Assembly: GCA_964502145.1 (NCBI GenBank)
Contig: CAZCVI010000015.1
Coordinates: 1 to 64,000, forward strand
Length of the DNA stretch: 64,000 bases
Source: CAZCVI01 sp964502145
Lineage (GTDB): Bacteria > Acidobacteriota > Aminicenantia > UBA2199
Direction: 5' to 3'
Made by a program: the position numbers and the translations under genes. Each line of letters begins with the position of its first letter. Position 1 is the first letter of the stretch. Under the pieces are notes generated by a model. That model was not told where the DNA came from. It ran no database searches and was given only the letters and a program-made list of their open reading frames with translations. Positions 15,673 to 25,348 of this stretch are shown here, piece after piece.

Positions 15673-17588
15673 TATATTCAGCATCCCTTTTCGCCATCAT
15701 TTTGTTCGTTGTTTTTGTCTTAATCGTGTTGGCTATTTCATTTTATTTCGGCAATAAAACGAAATCTGCGGCCAGTTATTTTGCAGCGGGTGGCACGATT
15801 CATTGGGCGGTTAATGGTATTGCCTTTGCAGGCGATTATCTTTCTGCGGCCTCATTTCTGGGGATTTGTGGTATGATTGCCTTCAGCGGTTACGATGGCT
15901 TCCTCTATTCCATCGGTTATCTGGCTGGCTGGGTGGTGGCTCTTTTCGTGGTGGCAGAACCACTTAAACGGATGGGCAAGTTCACGTTCACCGATGCCTT
16001 GGATTCCACGTTTAATAATAAAGGAATCCAATTGCTGGCCGCGTTGAGCACATTGATCGTATCGGTCTGCTACCTGATCCCGCAGATGGTGGGCGCTGGC
16101 GCACTGGTCACCCCGTTACTGGGTATGCCCCATTGGTTCGGCGTGATCATGGTGGGAGCCATCGTTATTTTTATCGTGGCCACCGCAGGTATGACCTCCA
16201 CGACCTACGTGCAATTTATCAAAGGGGGACTTCTGATTGTTTTTTCCTCAATCCTCACCTTTTATCTGATTACAAATGGTCTAGCAAAAAAACCTTCCAC
16301 AGAGTACCACGATTTCCAAACTATCCCGGTGACACTATCCGGTGAAACGATCACGGCTATAAACAGCACGGAATACAAACTGTCGGGCGACGTCAAAATC
16401 AAAAAAGGCGCCCTGCACATGGTAAAACTGGAGAAAGAAGGCATTTTCTCCTGGTGGAAATTAACTGTGAAAGATGGCGCTGCAATGCTGGAAGAAGCTC
16501 TTTCGGTAACGAACAGCAGCGATGGAAAAGTTCTCTACAACGGCGAACCCAAAGCAGCCAAGCGATTCTTCCAAGTGGGACATATTGCAAAATTAATGAA
16601 AGATGGCAAAGAAGTTGACAGGGTAGATGGGCTCAATCCAATTTCCTATCTTTCCACTATCGAGGATAGCGAGATCACCCTATTTGCCAAAGCCGTGCTG
16701 GTGGATGGCAAAGATAAGGTAACGGTTTATTACCAGAACCCGACCCCGGGTACATCTATCCTGCGTCCCGGTTTGAAGTTTAAGGTCGATAAAGGTTCCA
16801 CCCCCTGGGATAAATTGGATTTTATTTCCCTCATGTTGGCCTTGTTCTTTGGAACTGCGGCGTTGCCCCATATTTTGATTCGGTATTACACTGTGCCCAG
16901 TCAGCGAGATGCGCGTAAATCAACCATAGTAGCTATTGCGGCCATTGGGTTTTTCTACGTGCTGACCCTGTATATGGGACTGGGCGCCATGACCAATGGC
17001 GTGTTGGATATTGAGAACAGCAACATGGCCGCGCCCTTGTTGGCCAAATACTTCGGTATTGGTTTGTTTGCCATCATCTCCGCTATTGCTTTTGCAACCG
17101 TGCTGGGTACAGTGAGTGGACTGATCGTTGCCTCTTCAGGCGCGGTGGCCCATGATCTGATGGATCGGTATATGAATCTCAAACTCACCGATAAGGGTAA
17201 AGTTAAAGCGGGTAAAATCGCGGCAGTGGCAGTCGGCGCGGTAGCGATCGTGCTGGGTATTCTTTTTGAAGGCATGAACGTGTCTTTCCTGGTAGGATGG
17301 GCATTTGCCGTGGCTGCCTCGGCCAACTTACCGGCTATTCTCATGCTGCTCTTCTGGAAGAAAACCACGGCCCAGGGTATCGCGGCTTCCATCTTTGTGG
17401 GGATTGTTTCCTCTCTGGGTATCATCCTCCTGTCCAAGGAAATGTGGGAGAAATACGGTTTGGACCCGGCCAACGCGCCTATCCCGTTGACCAACCCGGG
17501 TATTATCTCAATTCCCCTCAGCTTCCTGACATTAATTATCGTGTCCATACTCACACAAAAATTGCGCAAACCAGTGCCAACCCGATAA
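15669..17588 (+). CDS. sodium:solute (acetate-type) symporter, ActP-like, with large insert
   Basis: A sodium- or proton-coupled importer of acetate or another small carboxylate in the SSS family. The 639 residues carry about 13 TM helices with family motifs such as AAGGTIHWAVNGIAFAGDY and LSAASFLGICGMIAF near the N-terminus. Between about residues 200 and 382 a hydrophilic, beta-rich stretch interrupts the helices; most ActP proteins of about 550 residues lack so long a loop. It is coupled to the DUF485 gene and followed after 22 bp by a porin gene, suggesting an uptake system crossing both membranes. The substrate is inferred from family only. Confidence 0.85.
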   Translation: MIYSASLFAIILFVVFVLIVLAISFYFGNKTKSAASYFAAGGTIHWAVNGIAFAGDYLSAASFLGICGMIAFSGYDGFLYSIGYLAGWVVALFVVAEPLKRMGKFTFTDALDSTFNNKGIQLLAALSTLIVSVCYLIPQMVGAGALVTPLLGMPHWFGVIMVGAIVIFIVATAGMTSTTYVQFIKGGLLIVFSSILTFYLITNGLAKKPSTEYHDFQTIPVTLSGETITAINSTEYKLSGDVKIKKGALHMVKLEKEGIFSWWKLTVKDGAAMLEEALSVTNSSDGKVLYNGEPKAAKRFFQVGHIAKLMKDGKEVDRVDGLNPISYLSTIEDSEITLFAKAVLVDGKDKVTVYYQNPTPGTSILRPGLKFKVDKGSTPWDKLDFISLMLALFFGTAALPHILIRYYTVPSQRDARKSTIVAIAAIGFFYVLTLYMGLGAMTNGVLDIENSNMAAPLLAKYFGIGLFAIISAIAFATVLGTVSGLIVASSGAVAHDLMDRYMNLKLTDKGKVKAGKIAAVAVGAVAIVLGILFEGMNVSFLVGWAFAVAASANLPAILMLLFWKKTTAQGIAASIFVGIVSSLGIILLSKEMWEKYGLDPANAPIPLTNPGIISIPLSFLTLIIVSILTQKLRKPVPTR

Positions 17589-17610
17589 AAATAAATTGGA
17601 GTCGTTTATC

Positions 17611-18732
17611 ATGAAAAGAATAACATTTGTTTTGCTATCTGTTTTGTTGTTAAGCCTCAGCTTCTGCCTATTGGCCGGAGAAGAGGCAGAAAAAACCAGC
17701 GTGAAACCCTACGGGTTTGTCAAATTGGACGCGCTGTATGAAACGGGTCGTGCTTCCCACGGCAACTTTGCCATGTGGGCGGCGAACCCCGGAGCCAACG
17801 ATGGACTGTTTTACGTGTCTGCCAAAGAAACACGTTTGGGTTTGAACATCAGTGGTTTAAGTTTTGGAAAATTTAAGGTCAGTGGCAAACTGGAAGTAGA
17901 TTTTAATAGTAGTGGTGTGGATGAGAACAAAGCGTATAATTACATGCGCCATGCCTACCTGGAAATTTCCAATGGTTCCCTTTCCATCATTGCCGGGCAG
18001 ACCTGGGATATTATCTCACCGCTCAACCCCGTGACATTTAATTATTCGGTGTTATGGGGAGCGGGGAACATCGGTTACCGCCGCCCGCAGTTAAGTATTC
18101 GCCAGGATCTCAAAGCGGGTAAAAACATGTTCACTCTCCAGGCCGGTATATTCAGAACCATAGCCGTTGATTTTGATAATGATGGCACGGAAGATGGACT
18201 TGCCGCTGGATTCCCCACGCTTCAGGGCCGTCTGGCGGGAAAGTTCAACCTGGGTGGCACGGCCTCATTGCAACTGGGGCTTTCCGGTTCATATGGCAAA
18301 TCCTCCGGGTTGATTGATTACACTTCTGATTCAGTAAACGTCGATTTTTTAATGGTGTTCTCTCCCAAGTTTAAAATCTTGGCGGAATTCTTTACCGGAA
18401 AAAACCTGGGTACCTTTCTGGGTGGTATTGTGCAAACAGTAAATACGACCAAGGCCATGGAAATCAAAGCCAAGGGGTTTTATATTAATGCCGTGGCCAA
18501 TCCCACAATAAAAATTCAACTGAGTGTAGGTTATGGCATGGATGACCCGGATGATGCGACTCTTTCCGGTGGCAATCGCTCGAAAAACACGACCTTCTTC
18601 GGGAATGTGCAGCACAGTTTTTCTCCCTCGTTAAAAGTCGGCTTGGAAGTTTCCAACTGGGTCACGGATTATCTAAACGGGCTACAGCAGAAAACCCTGC
18701 GATTGCAGAATTCCTGGATGCTGACGTTTTAA
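17611..18732 (+). CDS. outer-membrane porin-like beta-barrel protein
   Basis: ATG 17611 follows TTGGAG; an in-frame TTG at 17596 is rejected. A signal peptide (about residues 1-22, MKRITFVLLSVLLLSLSFC) precedes alternating-hydrophobicity strands with many Gly and aromatic girdle residues. The C-terminus ends in LQNSWMLTF, the terminal aromatic typical of outer-membrane barrels. Early segments (VKPYGFVKLDALYETGR and AYLEISNG) resemble DcaP-type porins. Located directly after the symporter, it is the likely outer-membrane entry route for the same carboxylates. The exact family is moderately certain. Confidence 0.75.
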   Translation: MKRITFVLLSVLLLSLSFCLLAGEEAEKTSVKPYGFVKLDALYETGRASHGNFAMWAANPGANDGLFYVSAKETRLGLNISGLSFGKFKVSGKLEVDFNSSGVDENKAYNYMRHAYLEISNGSLSIIAGQTWDIISPLNPVTFNYSVLWGAGNIGYRRPQLSIRQDLKAGKNMFTLQAGIFRTIAVDFDNDGTEDGLAAGFPTLQGRLAGKFNLGGTASLQLGLSGSYGKSSGLIDYTSDSVNVDFLMVFSPKFKILAEFFTGKNLGTFLGGIVQTVNTTKAMEIKAKGFYINAVANPTIKIQLSVGYGMDDPDDATLSGGNRSKNTTFFGNVQHSFSPSLKVGLEVSNWVTDYLNGLQQKTLRLQNSWMLTF

Positions 18733-18765
18733 GTTGGGTTCAACGCCAAATTCTTGAAATTGTTA

Positions 18766-18858
18766 TGGACTATATGGACGATGTGGACTGTGTGGACGAT
18801 GTGGACAAAAAACAAGTATGTTTTGGGTCCATATTGTCCATATCGTCCATATCGTCCA
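18766..18858. repeat. diverged 9-bp TGGAC array forming a hairpin
   Basis: TGGAC occurs at 18766, 18775, 18784, 18793 and 18802, then GTCCA at 18827, 18836, 18845 and 18854, all 9 bp apart within each arm. The filler bases differ from the 7199 copy (TATATGGACG, TGTGGAC), but the period and the inverted arrangement are kept. The preceding GGGTTCAACGCCAAATTCTTG matches the flank of the other copies. Confidence 0.8.
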
Positions 18859-18934
18859 CGTTTTTTCAGGAGCTGATGGCGGGTTTAAGGTGCGCCCACT
18901 TTTTCTACATCAACCGGGAAGTAGGGAGGCCGAT

Positions 18935-19732
18935 ATGATCTATGGTTTTATGGTGTATGAGAAGGCAGTGGAGCACTGCTTCGAATATGCCCAAAACTAC
19001 GGTATTGGTCACCTGGAAATTGATCTGAAAAAAAAACACTCTCATCTCCACACCTTTACACCCGAACGAATCGCCACAATCCGGCACTTGGCTGAGACTA
19101 CCGGGATCTCGTTGAGTTTGCATCCTCCCTTTAATATCAACCCCTCATCCCCATTTCCATGGGTGCGGCGTTATTATCTATTATATCTGAAAAAGGTAAT
19201 CCGTTTGGCCCAGCAGTTAAAAGTCAGTCATATCACGTTACACATTGGCAGTTTTTTTCGCACCGCCATCTGGTCCAATCCCAGGGAACAAACATTGGAA
19301 AAATTATGTAAGACTCTGCGCCGCCTGCTACCCTTATGTGAGCCCTTTGGTATTTCCCTGGCATTAGAAAATGTGATTCCCATTCCCCCAGAATCCGGAT
19401 TTTCGTATTTGGGAGATAGTATTGCTGATTTCCACTATATTTTTTCCCACCTGGAATCGGATTGTTTGTCATTCTGTTTGGATACCGGTCACGCCAACAC
19501 CAACGCGGGACCATTGGCTTATGTCGAGGCACTGGGCCCAAAAATCACTTGCGTCCATTTCCACGATAACCATGGGACTCGGGACGAGCACCAAGATATT
19601 GGCAATGGCACCGTGCCCTGGAAAGAACTGTTAGCGGCATTAAATAAGATAAACTTTCACGGGCCGTATGTGTCTGAATGTTTTAGGTCTTCACCGCATG
19701 ACGCCATATCGCAATTAAAAGCATTTTTGTAA
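18935..19732 (+). CDS. sugar-phosphate isomerase/epimerase-like TIM-barrel protein
   Basis: A xylose-isomerase-like (AP endonuclease 2 fold) TIM barrel of 265 aa. ATG 18935 follows GGGAGG; the longer upstream reading runs through hairpin repeat DNA and is rejected. Landmarks are SLHPPFNIN (about 60), VSHITLHIG (about 97), ALENVIP (about 146), CLDTGHAN (about 180), CVHFHDNHGTRDEHQDIGNG (about 205) and YVSECF near the end. The His, Glu and Asp residues in these strands are the usual divalent-metal ligands. Members isomerise sugars or inositols or cleave AP sites; without IolE/IolI-type neighbours the substrate cannot be named. Monocistronic. Confidence 0.8.
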   Translation: MIYGFMVYEKAVEHCFEYAQNYGIGHLEIDLKKKHSHLHTFTPERIATIRHLAETTGISLSLHPPFNINPSSPFPWVRRYYLLYLKKVIRLAQQLKVSHITLHIGSFFRTAIWSNPREQTLEKLCKTLRRLLPLCEPFGISLALENVIPIPPESGFSYLGDSIADFHYIFSHLESDCLSFCLDTGHANTNAGPLAYVEALGPKITCVHFHDNHGTRDEHQDIGNGTVPWKELLAALNKINFHGPYVSECFRSSPHDAISQLKAFL

Positions 19733-19739
19733 AAGAAAC

Positions 19740-19775
19740 CACAGATTACGCAGATTAAAATGATTTACACAGATG
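19740..19775. repeat. 9-bp-period repeat, CACAGATTA family
   Basis: CACAGATTA (19740), CGCAGATTA (19749), AAATGATTT (19758) and ACACAGATG (19767) are in 9-bp register. A similar CACAGATTACGCAGATT motif is a known dispersed intergenic sequence in many bacteria; that comparison is from memory. Confidence 0.55.
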
Positions 19776-19808
19776 GGTATAGATAAAAAATTACTATCTT
19801 TTTATCGG

Positions 19809-22034
19809 TCACTGTGTATTCTCCAAGAGCAGTGTTTTAACAGCGGGTAGGAGGAGGTGAACGGTGGTGCCAACCTCCAGTTCTGAAGTGAGGAAGATGT
19901 GACCGTTATGTCTTTGGATAATGGCATAACACACGGCGAGACTTAAACCCATGCCCTTTTGATTGCCCCTTTGTTTGGTGGAAAAATAGGGATCAAACAC
20001 CTTTTCCAATAATTCGGGGGGAATTCCTTTACCATTATCCTCAATGGCGACGCGGATGTAATCCCCTTCTTTCAGGGAAAAAGAGTTATCGACGGGTAAA
20101 TGAATATTTTCGGCGGATAACGAGATATTTTTTTCTCTGTTTATGCCGGTATAGGCTTCATGGGCATTGACTAGCAGTTTGATCAACACCTGGCGCAATT
20201 GTCGTTCATCGGCATACAGGGGCAAGATATCGGCGGGCAGGGAAATCGTGAAAGGAATATCTTTGAGTTCAGATGTGGCCTGTGTATCCCTGACAATATC
20301 GGCCAAGAAGACCTTTTTCTTTTGCGCCCAGCCGCCCTCGGAGAGGGTGAGAAAGTTTTTGATGAGATCGGCGGCTTGATCGGAGGCTTTTTGGGCATGT
20401 TCCACATAAGGAGCAACATTGGAGGTTGTTTCTTCAAGTTCGTCTTGCGCCATGGAGAGATTACCGAGGATAATGGTCAGCAGATTGTTGAAATCATGGG
20501 CAATACCGGCGGAGAGAATACCCACGGTTTCCAGTTTCATACTCTTGAGTAGCTCCCTTTCGGCTTTCTCGCGTTGTTGAATTTCCTGCTGCAAGCGGCG
20601 ATTGTCTTTTGCTTTAATCCTGAACAGGATGAAGAATACCAGGGCGATAAAAATAGCGAAACCGGAGAAAGCGATCTTTTGGAACCGTTGTTGTTTTAAT
20701 TCAGCGGCTTTTTGCACATCCTTTTTTTGTTGTTCCAGTTCCTGTTGTTTTTGCTGTTTATCAAAATCATACTGCATCTGCAAACGGGTGATCTTCTTGA
20801 AGTTTTCTTCAATTTTAAGACTGTCGTTTTTTTCTTTGAATACCTTGTGGTATTGGAGTGCTTCTTTGAATTGGTTTTGTTGGGCATAGAGCTGACTCAA
20901 CATCTCAGCGGTATCCCGGATTATTACCGTATTATTTAGTTCCAGGGCATAGGAAAAAGCCTGGTTTAAATAGATGATGGCCTGTTTATTAGCGGACTTC
21001 TGCCCATAACATTTACCGATCATCAGATAAGCAGCGGACAAATGTTCCTTAAGATGGATTTCCTTTGAAATTTCCAAGCTCTTGAATAAAAAAGATAGGG
21101 CTTGGTCCACCATCTTTTGGTCCAAATAAAGGTTACCCAATTCAAGATAAACACTGCTGATGTTGAATTTGTCGCCGATTTGAATTCTTAAATCGAGGCT
21201 TTTGAGCAATAAATCCAAGGCCTGCTGGAATTCACCTTTTTTACCGTAAAGACGCCCCATACTGGTATAAGAATCGGCGATGCCTCCTTTGATCCCCAGT
21301 TCCAGCGAAATCTGCAAACTTTTTTGATGGTATGCCATGGCGAGGCCTGTTTCCCCCAGAGCCTCATACATGAAGCCGATATTGGTGTAAACTCTGGGCA
21401 TTCCCATTTTGTCGCCCAGTTCTTCCTTCAGCTTCAAACTTTTAAAATAGTAGTCCAATGCTTGTTGATAATGGCCTTGGGAATAATATACGCCACCGAT
21501 ATTATTGTAGACGGAAGCCACATTTTTTTTATCGCCCAATTCTTCTTTGAGGGTTTTACTCTTGAAATAGTACACCAATGCTTTATCCAATTCCCCCAGG
21601 TCCCGATAAACAACGCCGATATTATTTAATGAATCGGACAATCCCAGTTTATCACCGGCTTCATTCCTGACGGCCATACTTTTAGAATAATACTCCAATG
21701 CCTTGGGATAATCGCTGTGATTGACATAATAAAGGCCAACATAATGTAAGAATAAGCTTAGATTGATTTTGTCGTGAAGTTTTTGACAGAGTTCCACGCC
21801 CAGCGTGGCATACACCAATTCCTGTGCATCCCCTATTATACGAAACTCTTTCACCAAGTCCTTTAGTATGGGTATACGTGCTGGTCCCTCGGTAGAGGTT
21901 TCCAATTTCTTAAGAAGTCGTTCCAATTTGGGGTTGAGGTTCTTTGGTTGGTTGTCTCCCTGGCTTTGACTATAGGAAATTACCACGAGCCACAGCAACA
22001 CCCCAAAAACAAAAATTATGTTCGTTTTTTTCAT
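19809..22034 (-). CDS. TPR-containing sensor histidine kinase
   Basis: A 741-aa membrane sensor kinase. A signal peptide (residues 1-22) is followed by about eight tetratricopeptide repeats (about residues 60-400; for example KALEYYSKSMAVRNEAGD and QALDYYFKSLKLKEELGD) and a coiled coil rich in Gln/Lys/Glu. A single TM segment lies near 450-468. The HisKA domain has the phospho-acceptor in GILSAGIAHDFNNLL near residue 511, and the HATPase domain contains DNGKGIPPE and KGMGLSLAV. There is no receiver domain and no adjacent response regulator, so its partner is elsewhere. Upstream on the same strand is the Cache-PAS-DUF294 gene (120-bp gap). The TPR region probably senses a periplasmic protein or peptide. 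Confidence 0.9.
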   Translation of the reverse strand: MKKTNIIFVFGVLLWLVVISYSQSQGDNQPKNLNPKLERLLKKLETSTEGPARIPILKDLVKEFRIIGDAQELVYATLGVELCQKLHDKINLSLFLHYVGLYYVNHSDYPKALEYYSKSMAVRNEAGDKLGLSDSLNNIGVVYRDLGELDKALVYYFKSKTLKEELGDKKNVASVYNNIGGVYYSQGHYQQALDYYFKSLKLKEELGDKMGMPRVYTNIGFMYEALGETGLAMAYHQKSLQISLELGIKGGIADSYTSMGRLYGKKGEFQQALDLLLKSLDLRIQIGDKFNISSVYLELGNLYLDQKMVDQALSFLFKSLEISKEIHLKEHLSAAYLMIGKCYGQKSANKQAIIYLNQAFSYALELNNTVIIRDTAEMLSQLYAQQNQFKEALQYHKVFKEKNDSLKIEENFKKITRLQMQYDFDKQQKQQELEQQKKDVQKAAELKQQRFQKIAFSGFAIFIALVFFILFRIKAKDNRRLQQEIQQREKAERELLKSMKLETVGILSAGIAHDFNNLLTIILGNLSMAQDELEETTSNVAPYVEHAQKASDQAADLIKNFLTLSEGGWAQKKKVFLADIVRDTQATSELKDIPFTISLPADILPLYADERQLRQVLIKLLVNAHEAYTGINREKNISLSAENIHLPVDNSFSLKEGDYIRVAIEDNGKGIPPELLEKVFDPYFSTKQRGNQKGMGLSLAVCYAIIQRHNGHIFLTSELEVGTTVHLLLPAVKTLLLENTQ

Positions 22035-22153
22035 CGTTCATTCACCGCTCCGCTGCAACAATATAGTGACCTCTAACAGGATTAATTATAGGGAAAGAGA
22101 AAACGATTGTCAAACTTTTTTGAATGATAGGGATAGTAAAAATAGTTGGGATT

Positions 22154-25123
22154 CTAAGCGGTGCCAGTAAAGTCGTAACTGAGCCGTTTCTGGAAATTGG
22201 AGACCTGGGAAAAGGTGTTTTTGAGAAGGGTGTGTTCAATATCGGTCAACTGTTTGGGATTGATAAAATTATCCGGTTTACGGTTTTGTTCCAGGGCCAG
22301 GGCCTGATGCTTAAAACGCATTTGCATCAAATAATCATAGACTTTAACCATCTCCTGGTAACTGGACTTAGTCAAGATATTCCGGGAGAATAAACGGTAC
22401 AGGCGTTCCTGGGTATTGGTTTCTTCCACGTTATTCTTTAACGCATACAAGCGGGCAAAATTAACAATGGGTTTGATAGACTCTTTGATATCAAAGGTAC
22501 TGGGATTATCACCGGAAGATTCCACCACGATGTTGCCGAAAAATCCGATGGGGGGTTTATAGAGCAGGGTATTGCGGGCAATAAACTGGAAAAACACGGG
22601 TCGCGCCGTTAATAATTCATTGATATACTGTCGTAATTGGACGGTAAGCTCTTTGTGCCCGTACACACAACGAAAATCAAAGAAGATGTTCACTTCGAGT
22701 AAATCCTGGGGATTGGCGGCATTGATCCAACCGTCAAAATGGTTTTGCCAGCCGGAGAAAGGTTGGCACCATTTGGGATTTCTGGCCATTACATCACCCT
22801 TGCACATTTTATAACCGCATTGGTCCAGCCAGAGGTTCACTTTTTCGCCCAGTTTTAAAAAGTAAGCGGCAGCTTCTTCGTTGTGCTGGGGCGCGGCGGT
22901 ATCTTCAAAGATAATCGCATTATCCTGATCGGTCAAGAGGGTTTGTTCAGCCCGACCCTCGCTACCCAGTGCCATAAACGCAAAGGCCACGGGGGGTGGT
23001 CCGAGTTCATCCATGGCAAAACCAATCAACCGCTCCACGATAGCATCGGATACAGCAGTGATGATGCGGCAAATATTTTCCGAATTGGCACCCGAGTCAA
23101 TCAGGGCTTTGACCAGCGCGGGTAGACGATTATGGATGACCACAATATCCTCGACATATTCAGCATCGTGGATTTCTTTGAGCAAATACGCGGGCGAACT
23201 TCGTTGCATTTGTGCCAGTTGGGTGTAACCGATGAGGCTCACAATTTTACCATCATGGTCTTTAACAGCCAGATGATGGATGCACCGTTCCTGCATCAAC
23301 ACCATGGCTTCAAAAATCAAGGCACTGTCAGGAATAGTAAAAAGCGGCGAACTCATCACATGGTAAACAGGCAGGTTCATATCCAAACCTGCGGCCACCA
23401 CGCGGGTACGCAGGTCATGGTCAGTCAGTATCCCAATATACGGTCCCCGCCATTGCTCATCCTGCTGGTTACCGTGTTCTTTAAGAGCGGCATGAATCAA
23501 TATGGCACTAAAATTTTGTTTGCTCATGATGGCTGCCGCCTTGCGGATGGAGGAATTCATGGAACAAGAACTGATCTCCGGTTTGATCAGTCCTTTGATG
23601 GCACGATTTAAGAAATGCTGGGCCGTTTGCAGTTCCACGATCAAGTTTTCCCGGCTTTCTTCCACTTTTTTTCGTTCCGTGATATCTTCCAGGATACCGT
23701 CGCAATAGCGGCTTTCCCCTTTTTCATCTTTGACCAGTACCGCAGAAAGGGAAATAGCGGTGACTGTGCCGTCTTTTTTCTTTAATTCCAACAGTCGGTC
23801 GCGGACAAAGCCATCACGCAACAACTCCCTGGTAATTTTTAGGCGATCCTCTTTCTCATTAAAAAAATCGAAAATGGAAATATCGAAGAGTTCATGTTCA
23901 TTTTCAAAACCCAGGATTTTTACCGCCGCGGGATTGGCTTCAATGAATTTCCCTTTGCTGCCGATAGTGGTGCGGAACACGCCGATTTCCAGGTTATTGG
24001 AGAGAATCTTGTATTTCTCTTTGCTCTGGTCCAGTTCCTCTGCCATCTGTTTATGATGCCCGATATCGCGGGCCATAAAAATAAATCCCTCTTCTTCTCC
24101 CAGCGAGATTTTGGAAATGGTTAAGGTCACATCAATGGGTTCTTTATTTTTTTTCTTCAGTTTTGTTTCAAATGGGGGTGGGGCTTGTTCGCCATTCATG
24201 AGGGCTTTAAAAAAAACAAAACCGCTCTCCTTTTCGTCATCTTCAGCGGCCAGGATATCATAGAGTTCCAGGTTTTTAAATTCTTCAGCCGCGTAACCCA
24301 GCATATCCAGGACCGATTGATTGGCATAAATATAGCGTCCACCCAACACCATCATAGTGCCTTCTGTGGCCGCTTCCACCATGACGCGGTATTTTTCTTC
24401 CGATTCCCGCAGGCTTTTTTCTGCTTTTAAGCGTTGTCTTTCGATTTTGAGGCTCACGCGGGTAATATAGAGCAGCAACAAGGCGATAATACCAATAATA
24501 CCCGTGGAAATAGTGATTAAACGGTTGGTCATACCGGCGATTTCTTCTTTCACGTCTTCGATATAGATGCCTGTGCCGATAATCCAGTCCCAGGCTTGGA
24601 AATGTTTAACATAGGATAATTTGGGAACAATGCGTTTGGCATTATCTTTCCATTGCCACATGTACTCGACAAAACCGTTGCCTGTTTGTTGGCATACGCG
24701 CACCATTTCCACGAATAATTTTTTACCCGTCGGGTCTTCGCCCAGTTTTCCAGAGAGGTCTTGTCCTTCCAGTTGGGGTTTATAGGGATGCATGATCATG
24801 CGTGGGGTCATGTCAGTGATCCAGAAATAGTCTTTGCGTTCTTCGCCGTAGCGCAGGTAGCGGATATCAGAGATGGCTCTTTTTTGTGCTTCGGATCGGG
24901 AGAGGAGGCCTTTGTTTTCTTCTTCCGCGTATTCGCGCATAACGCTCCAGGCGGAGTTGGTTAATTCTTGGATCATTTCCCGTTTGCGGTCCATGATATT
25001 GGCACGAAACGCGGGAATAATCACCGCGAATATAGCCAGGATAAATAAGGCGACTGCCAGCAGGGTGGGTAAAATAATCCTGGCATCGGCGCGTTTGACT
25101 GGGTTCTTTGTCTGGGGAATCAT
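22154..25123 (-). CDS. Cache-PAS-PAS-CBS-DUF294 nucleotidyltransferase-like signalling protein
   Basis: A 989-aa membrane protein with an unusual module order. ATG 25123 is preferred over an adjacent GTG because GAGGA lies 7 nt upstream. TM1 (about 18-38) and TM2 (about 200-222) bracket a periplasmic Cache-type domain (DYFWITDMTPRMIMHP, WDWIIGTGIY). Two PAS domains follow (about 240-355 and 365-490), then a CBS pair (about 520-640). Next comes a DUF294 nucleotidyltransferase-like domain with ALGSEGRAEQTLLTDQDNA (Gly-Ser and Asp-x-Asp motif) and its DUF294_C helical partner. CBS-DUF294 proteins resemble the GlnD uridylyltransferase core. Linking this to a periplasmic ligand sensor suggests ligand-controlled nucleotidylation of a protein, which is inference. 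Confidence 0.88.
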   Translation of the reverse strand: MIPQTKNPVKRADARIILPTLLAVALFILAIFAVIIPAFRANIMDRKREMIQELTNSAWSVMREYAEEENKGLLSRSEAQKRAISDIRYLRYGEERKDYFWITDMTPRMIMHPYKPQLEGQDLSGKLGEDPTGKKLFVEMVRVCQQTGNGFVEYMWQWKDNAKRIVPKLSYVKHFQAWDWIIGTGIYIEDVKEEIAGMTNRLITISTGIIGIIALLLLYITRVSLKIERQRLKAEKSLRESEEKYRVMVEAATEGTMMVLGGRYIYANQSVLDMLGYAAEEFKNLELYDILAAEDDEKESGFVFFKALMNGEQAPPPFETKLKKKNKEPIDVTLTISKISLGEEEGFIFMARDIGHHKQMAEELDQSKEKYKILSNNLEIGVFRTTIGSKGKFIEANPAAVKILGFENEHELFDISIFDFFNEKEDRLKITRELLRDGFVRDRLLELKKKDGTVTAISLSAVLVKDEKGESRYCDGILEDITERKKVEESRENLIVELQTAQHFLNRAIKGLIKPEISSCSMNSSIRKAAAIMSKQNFSAILIHAALKEHGNQQDEQWRGPYIGILTDHDLRTRVVAAGLDMNLPVYHVMSSPLFTIPDSALIFEAMVLMQERCIHHLAVKDHDGKIVSLIGYTQLAQMQRSSPAYLLKEIHDAEYVEDIVVIHNRLPALVKALIDSGANSENICRIITAVSDAIVERLIGFAMDELGPPPVAFAFMALGSEGRAEQTLLTDQDNAIIFEDTAAPQHNEEAAAYFLKLGEKVNLWLDQCGYKMCKGDVMARNPKWCQPFSGWQNHFDGWINAANPQDLLEVNIFFDFRCVYGHKELTVQLRQYINELLTARPVFFQFIARNTLLYKPPIGFFGNIVVESSGDNPSTFDIKESIKPIVNFARLYALKNNVEETNTQERLYRLFSRNILTKSSYQEMVKVYDYLMQMRFKHQALALEQNRKPDNFINPKQLTDIEHTLLKNTFSQVSNFQKRLSYDFTGTA

Positions 25124-25158
25124 CACTTGTTCCTCGCTAGTCTATTTTGTACCTGTTA

Positions 25159-25187
25159 ATTATCGGGTATAATTGCAGAAATGTCAA
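25159..25187 (-). promoter_or_regulatory. promoter of the Cache-PAS-DUF294 gene
   Basis: On the minus strand, consensus TTGACA (25187-25182), a 17-bp spacer and GATAAT (25164-25159). The leader is about 30 nt with GAGGA before ATG 25123. Confidence 0.75.
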
Positions 25188-25228
25188 TCATGAAGTTCAC
25201 CAAAAAGCGTGATTTACGGCGGACAATA

Positions 25229-25324
25229 TGGACTTACTGGACGAACCGGACATACTGGACCCAAACAAAAGCTTTAGGAAGTCCAGAAACCCTTTCTCGA
25301 AAGGGTTTTTGGCCGCCGGAGGCA
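25229..25324. repeat. composite dispersed element with 9-bp GGAC array
   Basis: TGGAC/CGGAC units lie at 25229, 25238, 25247 and 25256 (9-bp steps). Then come AAAAGCTTTAGGAAGTCCAG, the stem CCCTTTCTCGAAAGGG (25290-25305) and TGGCCGCCGGAGGCAA. The second half matches 7087-7146. Confidence 0.75.
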
Positions 25325-25348
25325 ATGCAATAAGACGCCGCTCTTTTT

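Noticed and set aside
18818..18934. N-terminal extension of the TIM-barrel protein (His-Ile-Val repeats)
   Set aside because: It is translation of the 9-bp hairpin repeat. ATG 18935 has GGGAGG and matches the family start.
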